A stretch of DNA of 64,000 bases from Conus ventricosus (GCA_018398815.1 CM031614.1:53102168-53166167); one strand, 5' to 3'; shown: positions 13,601-28,600, numbered from the stretch's first letter. Notes: generated by a model not told the origin, from the letters alone. Numbers and translations are program-made.

Positions 13601-16600
13601 ATGGAAGGGGGAGAACTGTGAGAGACGTAATAAACATTCAAATTGATAAAAAAGAAGAAGCCGATAAACCGCTTAATTACATTTGTTTTTTAATATATGA
13701 TGCGCAGCTGAATATTGAAAATAACAGATTAAAAGATATACAAACTAAAAAATTTTTTATTTTTTAAAAAGCATGTCTGTTCAGGTTTATCCAAACGTGC
13801 CTACAGCGCCGCCAAAAGAAGAGATAGTAGAAACCCTTAACATAAAAACCTTCAGATTAACCAACATTACACAAATGCAGCAAGTACAGAGCAAGACCTT
13901 TCAAAATTTCAGCAAAACCCAAAAGAAGGTATTCTGCTGCCTTTAATGCTGTTACATATGTTAATACTGAGCCCTCGACTATAAGCGCTCATCAGCAGGA
14001 ACGAGTGTTGGCTCTTAGCAACGGGCATAGGCGCACCCGCAGCTTTACCTCTAGGAGGTTTGTCTTTAGCTCTCGGCCTGTGTTCATTAGCCGTAGGTGC
14101 TGCTAGCAAAAAAATAAAAACTAAACTCCAAAAGCACCCCAGCTATGGTTTTAACAATAACAGCTAAACTTAGCTCGTTCAAACTGACAATAAATAAAGC
14201 GCTTGTTGACTCAAACATCACGGATGAAGAATTTAAAACGTTTACAGGCCGATTTTGATGACTACAAAAGACAAAAGTTTGATCTTCAAAGAAAGGCGAG
14301 GACAAGTTTTTTTTCAACAGCCAGACCCCGAGAAAAAAAAGGAATGCTTAAAAAAAGTAAACGAGACATTAAACTCGTTCTAAACAGCTCACATAAAAAA
14401 ACACCGAAGGGGTTTTATACTTTAGTTTATGGTCCAAGCACAAAAAGACCGTTATATTGGTTCTGATTAAGTATTTTTTTTTAAAATTTAAATAAATATT
14501 TGGCTTAGAAAAGAAAGACAGCATGGCAAAGATATATGAAGGACAAGACGAATTTTTTGAAGGAATGCTCGAGAAGAGAGCGTTTATCAAGAGCACTGAA
14601 TGATAAATTTATTTAGAAGTCATTGACCCCAAAAAACGTACAGGCAAGTGTTGTTCATGCTAATTTTTCAAGTTCCAGGCAAACCCAACAATAGACCCAC
14701 CGTTTAAAGTAATGTTTGCTGTTTTAAATCGACTATGTAACAAAAAAATGAAGAAAATCTAGAAGTCTGGGTTCTCAACTAAACAGCAGACTATTCTTTC
14801 TCATAACGACTTTAACCCCCCAGTTTTGGGGAGACGAACTGCTTGCACAGTTTGACGCTGCCGCTGAAGAAGCTAAAATGAGAGGCTCTGGTTGGTCAGA
14901 GGGCGAAGTCCTAGAGATCAGATTAAAACAGGCTAAGTAATGCACCGATTGTTGGCAAGGCTTACATTCCCTAACCCCCGAGAGTTGGCTTTAAAGAGAG
15001 CAGTTGTAAACATAAAAAATTCAGACGACAAATGTTTCATGTGGTGCGTTCTTGCAAGGCTGCATCATGTTCGCGAACACGCAGAGAGAGTGACTATCGG
15101 CCCAAAACGCCAAAGATCTTAACTTCAAAGGAATATCCTTTCCTGTTAGTGTAGACCAAATTGATCAGTTTGAAGAACAAAACAACCCAATAACTGTTAA
15201 TGTATACACATGGGATGAGGGGAAACAAATTTGGTGCCAATTAAAGTGTCCAAGAACAGTCCAACAATAGGCGAACCACCAAAAGTATGTGGACTTACCC
15301 TAATGTTTTCGCCAGAAGGGCTGCCCCATTAAAAACATGATACGCACAATGGCCGATTATTGGCGCATACTTCAAAAAACACTAACATACAAGAATTCTG
15401 CAGAAAATGTTTAACAAGAATTCCATCTGTGCAAGCCGCGAGTGAACATATAAAAAATTGTAAAAGTTTTTGTAGACTGTAAGACAGAACTAACTACGCC
15501 CCCTTCCTGGATCTAAAGTTAGTTTTTAAAAAACTGGAAACGGCTGCAACAATCCATACCCTTGTTTATGCAGACTTTGAATCACTCATTGTTCCTTATG
15601 AAGGGCCAGCACCACAAAAACTTCGAAAAACAGCTTAATGAGTAATCATCAGATTTGTTCATTTGCCTTCATTATTGTCAGGTCGGGTGGCGTTTATTCA
15701 GAGCCAGAATTATATAGAGGACCAGATGCTGCAAAACATTCTTTTAAAACGCATGCAGCAAGTGCGTAAGCCTGTTCTAATAATCTAAACTTATCTGAAA
15801 TCATGATGACGCCCGAAGACCAACAACAGTATGCCTCCCACTCACTGTTGGATTTGCGGTTTAGAGCTAACGCCCAAGAGTGTAAACCCCCCAGTAAGAG
15901 ACCATGATCACATTAGTGGAAAGTTCAGAGGAGCAGCACACAGTAAATGCAATCTTCAACAAAGTTTGATCCTAAGACATGGAAGCTGCCCATCTTCTTT
16001 CATAACTTGCGAGGTTACGACTCTCATCTTTTTAAAATTGCAAGCAGTGGACGATGCCTTCAGGGTGTCATGCATTGCACAGTCATCAGAAAAGTACATG
16101 TGCTTTAATCTAAATAACATGTCTTTTTATGACTCTATGCAACACAGATGGGATCATTAGAGGCACTAGCTATGTCCCTAAAGTCCTGCCCAATAACGGA
16201 AAAATATTTTGACCCAACCTCGTTAGAAAGGGTGTTTACCCTTATGAGTACATGAAAAAGTTGGAAAGGTTTGATGAAGATACACTTCCGCCTAAAGACG
16301 CGTTCCCTTTTCTAGTCTTAGAGGAAAGGGCATTAGTGGACTCCGATTACCAGCATGCTCAGATGCGTGGCAGAAGTTAGAAATGTAAAACAATGGAGAA
16401 TCATGACCCTACTTTTGGGCTGATGATGTTTGTTGGCGACGCTTGAAAATTACAGAAAGACTGCTGAAAATTATCCGGGTCCGCCTTATTCTGCGCCTGG
16501 ATGATGGGCGCTTTCTTAAGTTTACGGGGTAAATTGATTTATTGTCAGATTACCAAGCTCAATGATTGAAAACGATGCGTGAGGAAAGTATGGCGTCGCA

Positions 16601-19600
16601 TCATTACTGTAAAGCAACCAAAAAATACTTGGATCTTATGATCCGAGTAAAAGGTCTAACTATCTCATGTATTTAGACCAACAATCTGAAATGGATGGGC
16701 AATGGCGCAATCATTCCATTACGTAACTTAAAATGTACACAGGTACGAAAAATATTTCAAAAGGCTTTAAAGTGGTTGGGCATTTAACGCCTGATCAACA
16801 GCGTGGTTTCATTCTAGAAGTTGACTTAGAATATCCCATGAACTCCATGACCTGCATAATGACTATCCATTAGCAGCAGAATCTAAAGATGGATCCAAGA
16901 GAGCCGCCTAAACTTGTGCCTAATCTTCGGGGCAAAAAAAAATTATGTCCCGTCATTACAGACTTCACAATTTTATTTAAGACATGGTTTGAAGTTGACA
17001 GCAGTTTCATCGCATAATTGCTTTTGATCAAGAACAGTTCATGAAACCATACACATGAAGAACACTGATCTCAGAACTAAATCCGCAGATGCTTCAGAAA
17101 AAGACTTTTTCAAGCTGAAGAACAACAGCTGTTTTGGAAAGACTATGGAGAATCCGCACAAAGCTAAAGATGTTAGAAATTTGGGCACCAAAGAGAACGA
17201 AGCAATTAAGCCTGACTTCAAAACCAAATTATCAGGACTTCAGAAGATTTTATGATCAGCTTTTTGGCATAATGATGAAAAAAAAGAAAATTAAATTGGA
17301 CAAACCTGTATTTATTGGGTTTACTGTTTTAGAATTATCAAAGCTTTTGATGTTAGAATTCTTTATGACTACTTTAAAGACCCTCGTATCCGATCCGAGT
17401 ACTTACACAATACAGATGTTTTTATAGATATTCCACGAAGATATTTTAAAAGACATGAAATCGAAGTAGCAAAGACATGCGGGATGGTATGAACTCAGAT
17501 TACCCAAAATCACCTTACATTCATCCGTAATAAGAAGGTTTTAGGAAGAAAGAAGGAGAATTATCTGGAAGGTGATCAAGGATAGTGGGTTAGATCGAAA
17601 ATTACGTATTTCGAGCCAGAGAAATCATTAAAAGCAAAGGGGAAAATCTCGCAGGTTGGCATCAAACATAAAAACCACAAAAAGGAAAATAGATAAGCTT
17701 TGCATTTGTCTTTAGCTATGCCAATTTGGCCAGGTCGGGCCGATTAATTAAATTTTATATTTGCACATTCCTGATTCACACTAAGCAAAGTTTTCAATTA
17801 GTCTCATTCAGTTTAACTGTTCTATTTGTTTGTAGCAAATTATGATAAAATCAAACCAGCATCTTGAAAGCATTTGACAACTTCTCTATTTTCGTGCAGC
17901 AACTTCTGGAATTTGAACAGTGCATGCAATAAATACTTCTCATAATTATGAAATTTAAAAAAATTGGATTAGGTCTCCTCTGATCCTCCTTCCTTTGAGT
18001 GAGTGTAATGGAGATAATGTAATCTATTCTTTATAGTTTAACTTATTCACTTTCAGGATTTTAGTAGCTTGCCTTTGTACATTTTCTGTCTTTTTGGACT
18101 GTCTCTTGAGATGGGAACTCCAAATTACATTAGCATATTCGAGATGGGGCCTAACAAATGCTTTAAATAACTTGATAAATGTCTCCTTTTCTAGAAAGGT
18201 TAAAGTTCTGATGAGTCCCATCATCTCATTTGTTTATTTACAACTCGCTGGATGTGAGGTCAAAGATAGATCTTTATCAAAGTAACTCCCAGATCTGTTT
18301 CTTTGTCACATATTGTTTTTTCTGCATTTCATTCATATCATATCATATATTATTCAAACTGTTCATTCTTTTTGCCAATGTGCATCACGTTACATTTTGC
18401 TACATTGAAGTAAAGTTCCATTGATCTGACCATTCTTGTAGCTTGTTTATTCCTGTTGGATCTTGTGCTGTTTGTTGCCTTACATAATTTTTGTGTCGTC
18501 TGCAAATAGTGTAGTTATATTGATATAGGGCTGAAACCTTAGCCTGCGGCATTCAAAGCTAGCGTAGGCATGCACTTGAGAGAACTAATAAATGTCTGTT
18601 CTGGGCCACTTGCTCCTCCACCAAGTTTTCGGGCGAAAGTGCCCCAGGATTGGCATTATAACGTTCTCAACAAGCATAGCTTCATACCAAAAATAACGAT
18701 TATCTACAAACAAACATACTGTGTAGGGTTATCCGTTTCAATACTAATTTACTAAACTTTTTAGATTTAGTTTTGCTTAATCCTGTGTTTTCCTGATCGT
18801 TTTCAATAACATCATTTCACGCAAACATCTTCAAATGAGTCTCTGTCTTCATGTGAAAAAAAACTACAGTCTTTAATGTTCTCTAAAGTCTTTTAAAACC
18901 GAGTTATATTTCTGGCATAAAATCCACACACTTATCCCAGCATGTCTTCCACTGAAAGCTGTTTTGACAAAGCGTTTCTCTTTTTAACAATGTCTTTTCT
19001 GCCGAACAGTCATCTTTAATAAATATGTCTGCGTTCCTTCAAACAGTCTATAAACTGTTCTAAACACTCACTCAGTTTATGCTAGGATAACTAAATATTG
19101 TTATCATCTGTCCATAAAACCTTCTTATGATAGCTTTTGTTCCATTTAAGTGTTGGACAGAAAACCACAATATGATTAAAAATTATAACGATAAACTGTT
19201 TGTAACAGGTCGAGGATAAATATTGTTTTTCCACAACAGTCTGCCCACAATCAATGAGCAATGAGGGTTTTTGTCATAAAGTTTAACTGCTCCATAGTGT
19301 TTATAACAAATTTAATCTAATCCAGTTATTGTTTTTATCATACTCTCTGTCAAAACTTGTTCAGTGTAATAAAACCCTATGAGGCCTAAATGCGTAAGAT
19401 TATCCAATTCAGTTCTGTAAGATTGTTTCATTTAGACTAATATTGATTTTGTTGCTTGTTGTTATGACCTTAATATCCTCGCCATTGTGAAGATGACGAC
19501 CGGTAACTTAAGTTTTTCAACGTCTAAGTTTTGCCAGCTAATTAGAATCCCTTTAGAAGGACGTCACTAACGCCCACAACCCCATCCCCCCCTTATCTTT

Positions 19601-22600
19601 TAAGACAAAATTTCAAATATCATTGTGAACGCATCTCCTAATTTTCATGTGCGAATGAACTGTAATTTTAGAAGCATCCTTTAAAAACCGTTTCTCTTCT
19701 GTGGAGGATGTACGTTTATTCTCATACGGCTTTATTTCAATCTCTTTCCGACTATTGTCGTCTGGCATAGACTTACATGTAAAGGGCAGAGTTGAAAGCT
19801 TTTCTGAAACTTTTTGATGGCTAAAATATGTAAATGGGCTTATGAATTCAAATTTTATGTCCCATTCTAAATATGTTCTAAGTGCCATTTGAGTCAGGCT
19901 TTCGAACTATTTTTATTTATACTGGCCAACATTATTTGCTTCTAGATTGCGCATCTGTTTTAGTTTAGGAAACTTTTTGCTGTCGCCAAACTCTTTGCGT
20001 TTAAATCACCATCTTTAGTGTACTCAAAACCATACAAGTGCCTATTTCACCATTCTGTTCAAAGTCCGTAACGTCTGCAAGGCTCTTTAATTCTAAGGTT
20101 ATACACCTCACAGGCGCTAATGTAACTCCTGGTTCTTCTGGCCCACGCGACATTTTTTTAGTCACAGTTTATTATTTTATTTCCAAAACAATGTGTAGGT
20201 TTGCATTTCACAACTTTCCCTGCTTTGTCTGCAATTTTTATATTAAATGATCCAACCCTCCCACAAACTAATCTTTTAAACTGTAAATTAGGGAATTGTA
20301 TAATTCATAATCGCAATATGCAGCTTTCCCGCCGTAAAGCTCTTAAAACATTTGGGGCCTTCCATCATATAAGTTTTCATCAGTGCTCAGTCATCCAAAT
20401 GAACATAAAGTAATGAAGTAACTGCAAGACGAGCGGATTTTCCCCCTTAAAAGTAGTTTCGTTGGCGCAACAACAAATCTTTTAGTGACCGGAGTGTTCA
20501 ACTTTAAAGCCTAACATTTAGCTAGCTCTTTATCAAATAAGTAATCTGCTTTTTCAGGTTCGAATGTTAATATTGTTTTTAGATTTGCATTGTTATGTTT
20601 GAGAGTAATGCCGAATTTACTCATTGCTTCTTTTAGTGAGCAAAACCCGTAATAACCATCAGGTATTGTTAACTGGTTAGCTTTGAGCCTCACAACTTTT
20701 GAATCTTTATTCCCTTGGTTTCGCTTAATTATAACCCTTCGACTTTGTAAAAATTTCAGGAGCGCGACCGTTTTGGCCCCGCAATTGTATCAATAGCAGT
20801 TCTAAAAACGAAGGACGGTCTTGGGTTGTTATTGTTACAAACATTTTTTAAAACAAATTAAAATGAGCGCATTCAAATATACTGGCGCAAAATATTCTGT
20901 GGGCCCGCACTACAATCTTAAAATATAGCAACTGATACTCTTGACATTGCTGTGACCCAAACTGCTTCTTTTCATAAAAAGGTGAGATACTCCATTGAAG
21001 AGCTATCTTAACCCCCCTATTGAAAAAGAGCACATCCAGAAAGCGTGGTTTAGTCATCCGATGCAGTTTTTATCAGACCAGTTAAACTTTGCTGTGTTTT
21101 GCGCATCAACTGGGTGTGGAGTGGGTATGCTGATCATTTAAATCACATGACTTTTGGTGAGGTCAGTGTACAGATTTCATTCTATTACACCTTTAGGGTT
21201 TTTGACTGGAACTGCAAGCACCATTACCGAATGACAAATCGTTTAACCCATTCAGCAACAGAATAGACATGAAGGCTTTTGAAAGGATCTGTAACGAATT
21301 CAATATTAACATCAAGAACAGCTTAGACAAAAGTTGGATCATAATCATGGCCTAGGCGACCTTTATTTTCGGGGCAACGCACAGAAAGTATAACTATGAC
21401 TGGCATCCTCCTTTCAAAACTTTCTTTTCAGCAAAACTGTTCAGCCTGGGTCCCTACAGCAAGAGCAAAAACAGCATGGACAACATTTATCTTAGACACT
21501 TCTAAGGGCCTAACTAGAGCGGGATAGAACGATAAACGACTCTATTCGCACTTACGTTTGGTGTTTGCTAGGGTCGCAAGCACAGGCAAGATCAAGCATA
21601 ACTGATCCTTTCTACTGGCTTTGACGCACAAAAACAATACTTAGCAAATTTAGAGGACGCCATTATTCTACAGTTGATTTGCCTCAGTATTCAAAGGTAC
21701 CAACATGTTTACAATACGCAAGATCGAAAGTAGACTTTGCTGTTGGCACTGGTTTATACATGCTGCCTTCTGACCTCAACTCCAATAGGTACAATAATAA
21801 ACTATAATAATGAAATTCTTATAGCAGGCAATGAACGAAGGTTGGGAAAAACGACATAAATTCTGAGCTAGTAATATTGCAAGCAGTAAAAGAACGCCCA
21901 AGATTAAGTTATCCAATCCCTGAAGTTCAAACCCCAAAAGTCATGAAGACTCAGCAAAGCTCGCGACTCTGTTCGCGATGACCATGAATATGAAAAGACA
22001 GCGCTTGTTCTTGGATTAACGGCATAGGATTACTTGGTCTTTATCTTACTAAATAGTAACCCAACTATTACAAGAACTAATGACCATAAGTGCTCGCCAT
22101 AAAGCCAACTACTTTGCTTGCAGTAGACAAAAGCCAGCTGCACATACTCCCCAATATACCAGGTAAAGCGTCCACGGCTTTACCAGCTAATTTTTTAATA
22201 AATTCGCAAGATGATCAAGCTGTTTTTTACCCATGATTTATCAGGCGATGGCGGCGGGGCACTGAACTTTGCCCTCCACCACCGCCTGTAATAGCCATTA
22301 CTAGTGTACTTATTGCAAATCCTAAAGCCGTTATAACGCTTGCCAATGTGACTCCCTGCTCTCTAAACAATGTTCTTATTCGTTCTGCTAGTGTCGTGTC
22401 TTCATATAAAATTTTTTCGATAGTTTCTCTTATTCTATTCACTTGAGTTCGTAATTGGTCTCGGTTAGTAGTTAGCACTTCTAGTCTTGCTGATCTCTCT
22501 TGTTCAAGATCTTTTAGTCTTTGGGTTATTCTTTTTTTAATATCAGGCCCTACGATGCGGTCATCAGCCTCAACGAGTTTTTCTTTTTTCTTTTTATATG

Positions 22601-25600
22601 CTCATCTATTCACCTAGTTTTGCTAAATTGTTTGTTAATTCGCCTTTGATGTTTTTAAGTACGATCAAGGGCTAATAATTCTCGCATGGGTAGCGGTGAG
22701 TCGTGTATAGTCTTTAACGCTGTTTCTTCTGAAAAACTGGTTTTCTGCTTCTATTGTATTTATTACTTCACCTGCTGATTGATTTAAATTCTTTAAGTTC
22801 CATGTTTTGCATTTGGTTATCTGTCGGGAGTTCTTGCAGTGTGTTTTGAAGTTTAGCAACTGCTTCCGCCCTTAATTTTGGCCTAACAAGGCCAAGGCGA
22901 TTTTGATCTTTCACACTGAGTCTATTTCTAATTGAACCCGCGGCTAAAAACTTTGATGGGTCTTTTTAGTTGTAAGCTGAACAAGTTGTCCTTGATCGTT
23001 TTCACAAACAAATGATCATCTTTTAATTCAAAATCATTTGGGTCTATAAATTCGGGAGGTTCTTGACCTAAACTTTGGTACAATGATTTAACCTTACTTT
23101 CTGTTAATTCATGCCACATTGAGAGCGTTGAGCGATGCTGTGTCAAAGGGATCATTTCACTCATGTCGTCTCCACGATCAAAAACATCATAATCTTCTTC
23201 GCCTTCAATTCCTGCCATGTTTTAAATAATTAACTTTTTATTTGTTTATAAAAAAATGTCACAAGCATATGGCTCGATTCTTGACCCGTATAGAAAGCTG
23301 AAAGAACCCCTTGGCGTGAAGGGAAATAAACGGAATATTATTGTTCCAAATAATCCATCTACTATTGATGCAGATCAATTCTTACTGTCAAATTTCCAGA
23401 CTTAGGAGCGGATGAATTGATTGTGCCAGGCTCTGCGCGTCTTACTTTCAAAATAGCGCTTGATTCAACAACCAGACCCAAACAGGACAGTTGTACAGAA
23501 TCTGGGGCGGCAATTGTTAAGAAAATTTCTGTAAAACTTGAGGGGCAAGAAGTATTTTCTTTACACAATGCAGACATATTTTAACCTATTCTGATCTATG
23601 GCTAACCGAGAATGAAAGGCTGATCTTGCGTTTCAAGGAATTGAAAATGATGATGGACTAAAACACAGAATAGACGCCGCAGATGTTAAAGACAACAAAA
23701 GCATGCAGCTGTAAATTTTGCGTATGGAAATCGCTTTTCCATTCCCTTAGATTTTGAGTTGTTAAAAGCGCATGCACCGTACTTTCAAGGAGCATTAAAA
23801 GACAGATTGTCATATGAACTAACTTTTAATGAATACAAACGTGTTATCAAATCATCAGACACCGAAGCAAAGTACAGCATTTCTGACATCTCGTTAGAGT
23901 TTGACGTTGTTAGCAACTCTAATTTAGCAAGGCTGATTGGGCACCAATATGAGTCAAAATTAGTAATATATTACGAAAGAGTGATTCATCATACAACATA
24001 TCCTAGAAGCAGGGCAGACACTATATGGAATTTTAGTTATTAGCGTCTCAGCAAGATCGCTTAAAGGTATTTTATTGCTGTGTGAAGATGAAGAACCGTT
24101 CAAAAGAGGAAGTGAAAAGTTTTTTAATCCAAAAATAACGAAAGTACAATGTTCGATTGAGGGTAGTCCTAACCAAATTTACGCTAGCGGGCTTAGACCT
24201 TATCATCATTTGACGAAATAAGAAAATTGTTTGGGGTGGGAGGGTAGAAGTCCAACAGCAGACCGTGTGTCTAAAGATTTACATCTTCACATGTTAGGCT
24301 TGATGATTATTTAACAACAAAATACGGTTTATGGATTGACCTAAGGTCAACAGAGGATAATCAGTTGCATGGAAGCGGGAGAACTGTGAGAGACGTAATA
24401 AACATTCAAATTGATAAAGAAGAAGAAGCCGATAAACCGCTTAATGTACATTTGTTTTTAATATATGATGCGCAGCTGAATATTGAAAATAACAGATTAA
24501 AAGATATACAATACTAAATTATTTTTTTATTTATAAAAAGCATGTCTGTTCAGGTTTATCCAAACGTGCCTACAGCGCCGCCAAAAGAAGAGATAGTAGA
24601 AACCCTTAACATAAAAACCTTCAGATTAACCAACATTACACAAATGCAGCAAGTACTAGAGCAAGACCTTTCAAAATACAGCAAAACCAAACGAAGGTAT
24701 TCTGCTGCCTTTAATGCTGTTACATATGTTAATACTGAGCATCGACTATAAGCGCTCTATCAGCAGGAACGAGTGTTGGTCTCTTAGCAACGGGCATAGG
24801 CGCACCCGCAGCTTTACCTCTAGGAGGTTTGTCTTTAGCTCTCGGCCTGTGTTCATTAGCCGTAGGTGCTGCTAGCAAAAAAATAAAAACTAAACTCCAA
24901 AAGCACACAGCTATGGTTCAACTAATAACAGCTAAACTTAGCTCGTTCAAACTGACAATAAATAAAGCGCTTGTTGACTCAAACATCACGGATGAAGAAT
25001 TTAATCGTTTACAGGCCGATTTTGATGACTACAAAAGACAAAAGTTTGATCTTCAAAGAAAGGCGAGGACAAGTTTTTCTCAACAGCCAGACCCCGAGCA
25101 GATAAAAAAGGAATGCTTAAAAAAAGTAAACGAGACATTAAACTCTGTTCTAAACAGCTCACAGTAACAACACCGAAGGGTGTTTATACTTTAGTTTATG
25201 AGTCCAAGCACAAAAAGACCGTTGATATTGGTTCTGATTAAGTATTTTTTTTTTAATTTAAATAAATATTTGGCTTAGAAAAGAAAGACAGCATGGCTAA
25301 GATATATGAAGGACAAGACGAATTTTTTGAAGGAATGCTCGAGAGAGAGCGTTTATCAAGAGCACTGAATGATATTGATTTAGAAGTCATTGACCCAACA
25401 AACGTACAGGCAAGTGTTGTTCATGCTATTTCTCAAGTTCCAGGCAAACTAACAATAGACCCACCGTTAAAGTAATGTTAGCTGTTTTAATCGACTATGT
25501 AACAATAAATGAAGAAAATCTAGAAGTCTGGGTCTCAACTAAACAGCAGACTATTCTTTCTCATAACGACTTAACACCCAGTTGGGCAGACGAACTGCTT

Positions 25601-28600
25601 GCACAGTTTGACGCTGCCGCTGAAGAAGCTAAAATGAGAGGCTCTGTTGGTCAGAGGGCGAAGTCCTAGAGATCAGATTAAAACAGGCTAAGTATGCACC
25701 GATTGTTGGCAAGGCTTACATTCCGCTACCTCGAGAGTTGGCTTTAAAGAGAGCATTGTAAACATAAAAAATTCAGACGACAAATGTTTCATGTGGTGCG
25801 TTCTTGCAAGGCTGCATCATGTTCGCGAACACGCAGAGAGAGTGACTATCGGCAATACGCCAAAGATCTTAACTTCAATGGAATATCCTTTCCTGTTAGT
25901 GTAGACCAAATTGATCAGTTTGAAGAACAAAACAACCCAATAACTGTTAATGTATACACATGGGATGGAGGAAACAAATTTGGTGCCAATTAAAGTGTCC
26001 AAGAACAGTCCAACAATAGGCGAACCAGCCAAAATCATGTGGACTTACTCCTAATGTTTTCGCCAGAAGGGCTGCCCCATTACACATTGATACGCACAAT
26101 GAGCAGATTATTGGCGCATACTTCAAAAAACACTAACATACAAGAATTCTGCAGAAAATGTTTAACAAGAATTCCATCTGTGCAAGCCGCGAGTGAACAT
26201 ATAAAACATTGTAAAAGTTCTGTAGACTGTAAGACAGAACTAACTACGCCCCCTCCTGGATCTAAAGTTAGTTTTAAGAACTGGAAACGGCTGCAAACAA
26301 GTCCATACGTTGTTTATGCAGACTTTGAATCACTCATTGTTCCTTATGAAGGGCCAGCACCACAAAAACTTCGAAAAACAGTCTTAATGAGTAATCATCA
26401 GATTTGTTCATTTGCCTTCATTATTGTCAGGTCGGATGGCGTTTATTCAGAGCCAGAATTATATAGAGGACCAGATGCTGCAGAAACATTCTTAAAACGC
26501 ATGCAGCAAGTGCGTAACGCCTGTTCTAATAATCTAAACTTATCTGAAATCATGATGACGCCTGAAGACCAACAACAGTATGCCTCAGCCACTCACTGTT
26601 GGATTTGCGGTTTAGAGCTAACGCCCAAGAGTGTAAACCCCACAGTAAGAGACCATGATCACATTAGTGGAAAGTTCAGAGGAGCAGCACACAGTAAATG
26701 CAATCTTCAACTAAAGTTTGATCCTAAGACATGGAAGCTGCCCATCTTCTTTCATAACTTGCGAGGTTACGACTCTCATCTTATATTGCAAGCAGTGGAC
26801 GATGCCTTCAGGGTGTCATGCATTGCACAGTCATCAGAAAAGTACATGTGCTTTAATCTAAATAACATGTCTTTTTATGACTCTATGCAACACATGATGG
26901 GATCATTAGAGGCACTAGCTATGTCCTTAAAGTCCTGCCCAATAACGGAAAAATATTTTGACCCAACTCTCGTTAGAAAGGGTGTTTACCCTTATGAGTA
27001 CATGAACAGTTGGGAAAGGTTTGATGAAGATACACTTCCGCCTAAAGACGCGTTCTTTTCTAGTCTTAGAGGAAAGGGCATTAGTGACTCCGATTACCAG
27101 CATGCTCAAGATGCGTGGCAGAAGTTAGAGTGTAAAACAATGGGAGACTAATCATGACTCCTACTTGATGGCTGATGTATGTTTGTTGGCGACGTCTTTG
27201 AAAATTACAGAAAGACCTGCATGAAACATTATAGCCTGGATCCTGCGCATTACTTTCTGCGCCTGGGATGAGTTGGGACGCTTTCTTAAAGTTTACTGGA
27301 GTACAGATTGATTTATTGTCAGATTTACCAATGCTTCAGATGATTGAAAACGGATTGCGTGGAGAATTAGTATGGCGTCGCATCATTACTGTAAAGCAAA
27401 CAACAAATACTTGGATCATTATGATCCGAGTAAAAGGTCTAACTATCTCATGTATTTAGACGCAAACAATCTGTATGGATGGGCAATGGCGCAATCACTT
27501 CCATTACGTAACTTTAAAATGTACACAGGTACGAATAATATTCAAAAGGCATTAAAGTGGTTGGGCAGTTTAACGCCTGATCAACAGCGTGGTTTCATTC
27601 TAGAAGTTGACTTAGAATATCCTCATGAACTCCATGACCTGCATAATGACTATCCATTAGCAGCAGAAAGTCTAAAGATGGATCCAAGAGAGCCGCCTAA
27701 ACTTGTGCCTAATCTTCGGGGCAAAAAAAATTATGTCTGTCATTACAGACTTCTACAATTTTATTTAAGACATGGTTTGAAGTTGACAGCAGTTCATCGC
27801 ATAATTGCTTTTGATCAAGAACAGTTCATGAAACCATACATCATGAAGAACACTGATCCAGAACTAAATCCGCAGATGCTTCAGAAAAAGACTTTTTCAA
27901 GCTGATGAACAACAGCTGTTTTGGAAAGACTATGGAGAATCCGCACAAGCGTAAAGATGTTAGATTGGTCACCAAAGAGAACGAAGCAATTAAGCTGACT
28001 TCAAAACCAAATTATCAGGACTTCAGAAGATTTCATGATCAGCTTTTTGGCATAATGATGAAAAAAAAGAAAGTTAAATTGGACAAACCTGTATTTATTG
28101 GGTTTACTGTTTTAGAATTATCAAAGCTTTTGATGTTAGAATTTCTTTATGACTACTTTAAGCCCTCGTATCCTGAGTCCAGAGTACTTTACACAGATAC
28201 AGATAGTTTTGTTATAGATATTCCTACTGAAGATATTTATAAAGACATGGAAATCGAAGTAGCTAAAGGACATGCGGGATGGTATGATACATCAGATTAC
28301 CCTAAAGATCACCTTTACATTCATCCGTTAATAAGAAGGTTTTAGGAAAGATGAAGGATGAATTATCTGGAAAGGTGATCAAGGAGTATGTGGGTTAAGA
28401 TCGAAAATGTACAGTATTTCGAGCCAGGAGAAAATCATTAAGAAAGCAAAGGGAATATCTCGCAGTGTTGTGCAGTCAAACATATCACATGACAACTACA
28501 AAGAAGCATTGTTTGGCAATAAGACTTTTCATCATGACAACGTAAAACTGCGATCTAATCTACATGAGATCAACACAACTGTTGTAACAAAGAAGTCGTT

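Larger units (their letters stand above)
7131..17700. mobile_element. Maverick/Polinton element, copy 1 (left copy, partial)
   Basis: Collinear with 17960-28500, offset about 10.8 kb in direct orientation. It contains a LINE fragment, packaging ATPase, three more minus-strand genes, a plus-strand gene, a minus-strand gene, major capsid protein, membrane protein, a 60-residue protein and DNA polymerase B. It stops inside the end of the polymerase gene, so it lacks the integrase and right arm. Small insertions and deletions are dense, increasingly so toward 17.4-17.7 kb. Many are absent from copy 2, which points to uncorrected long-read sequence or decay. Confidence 0.85.
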
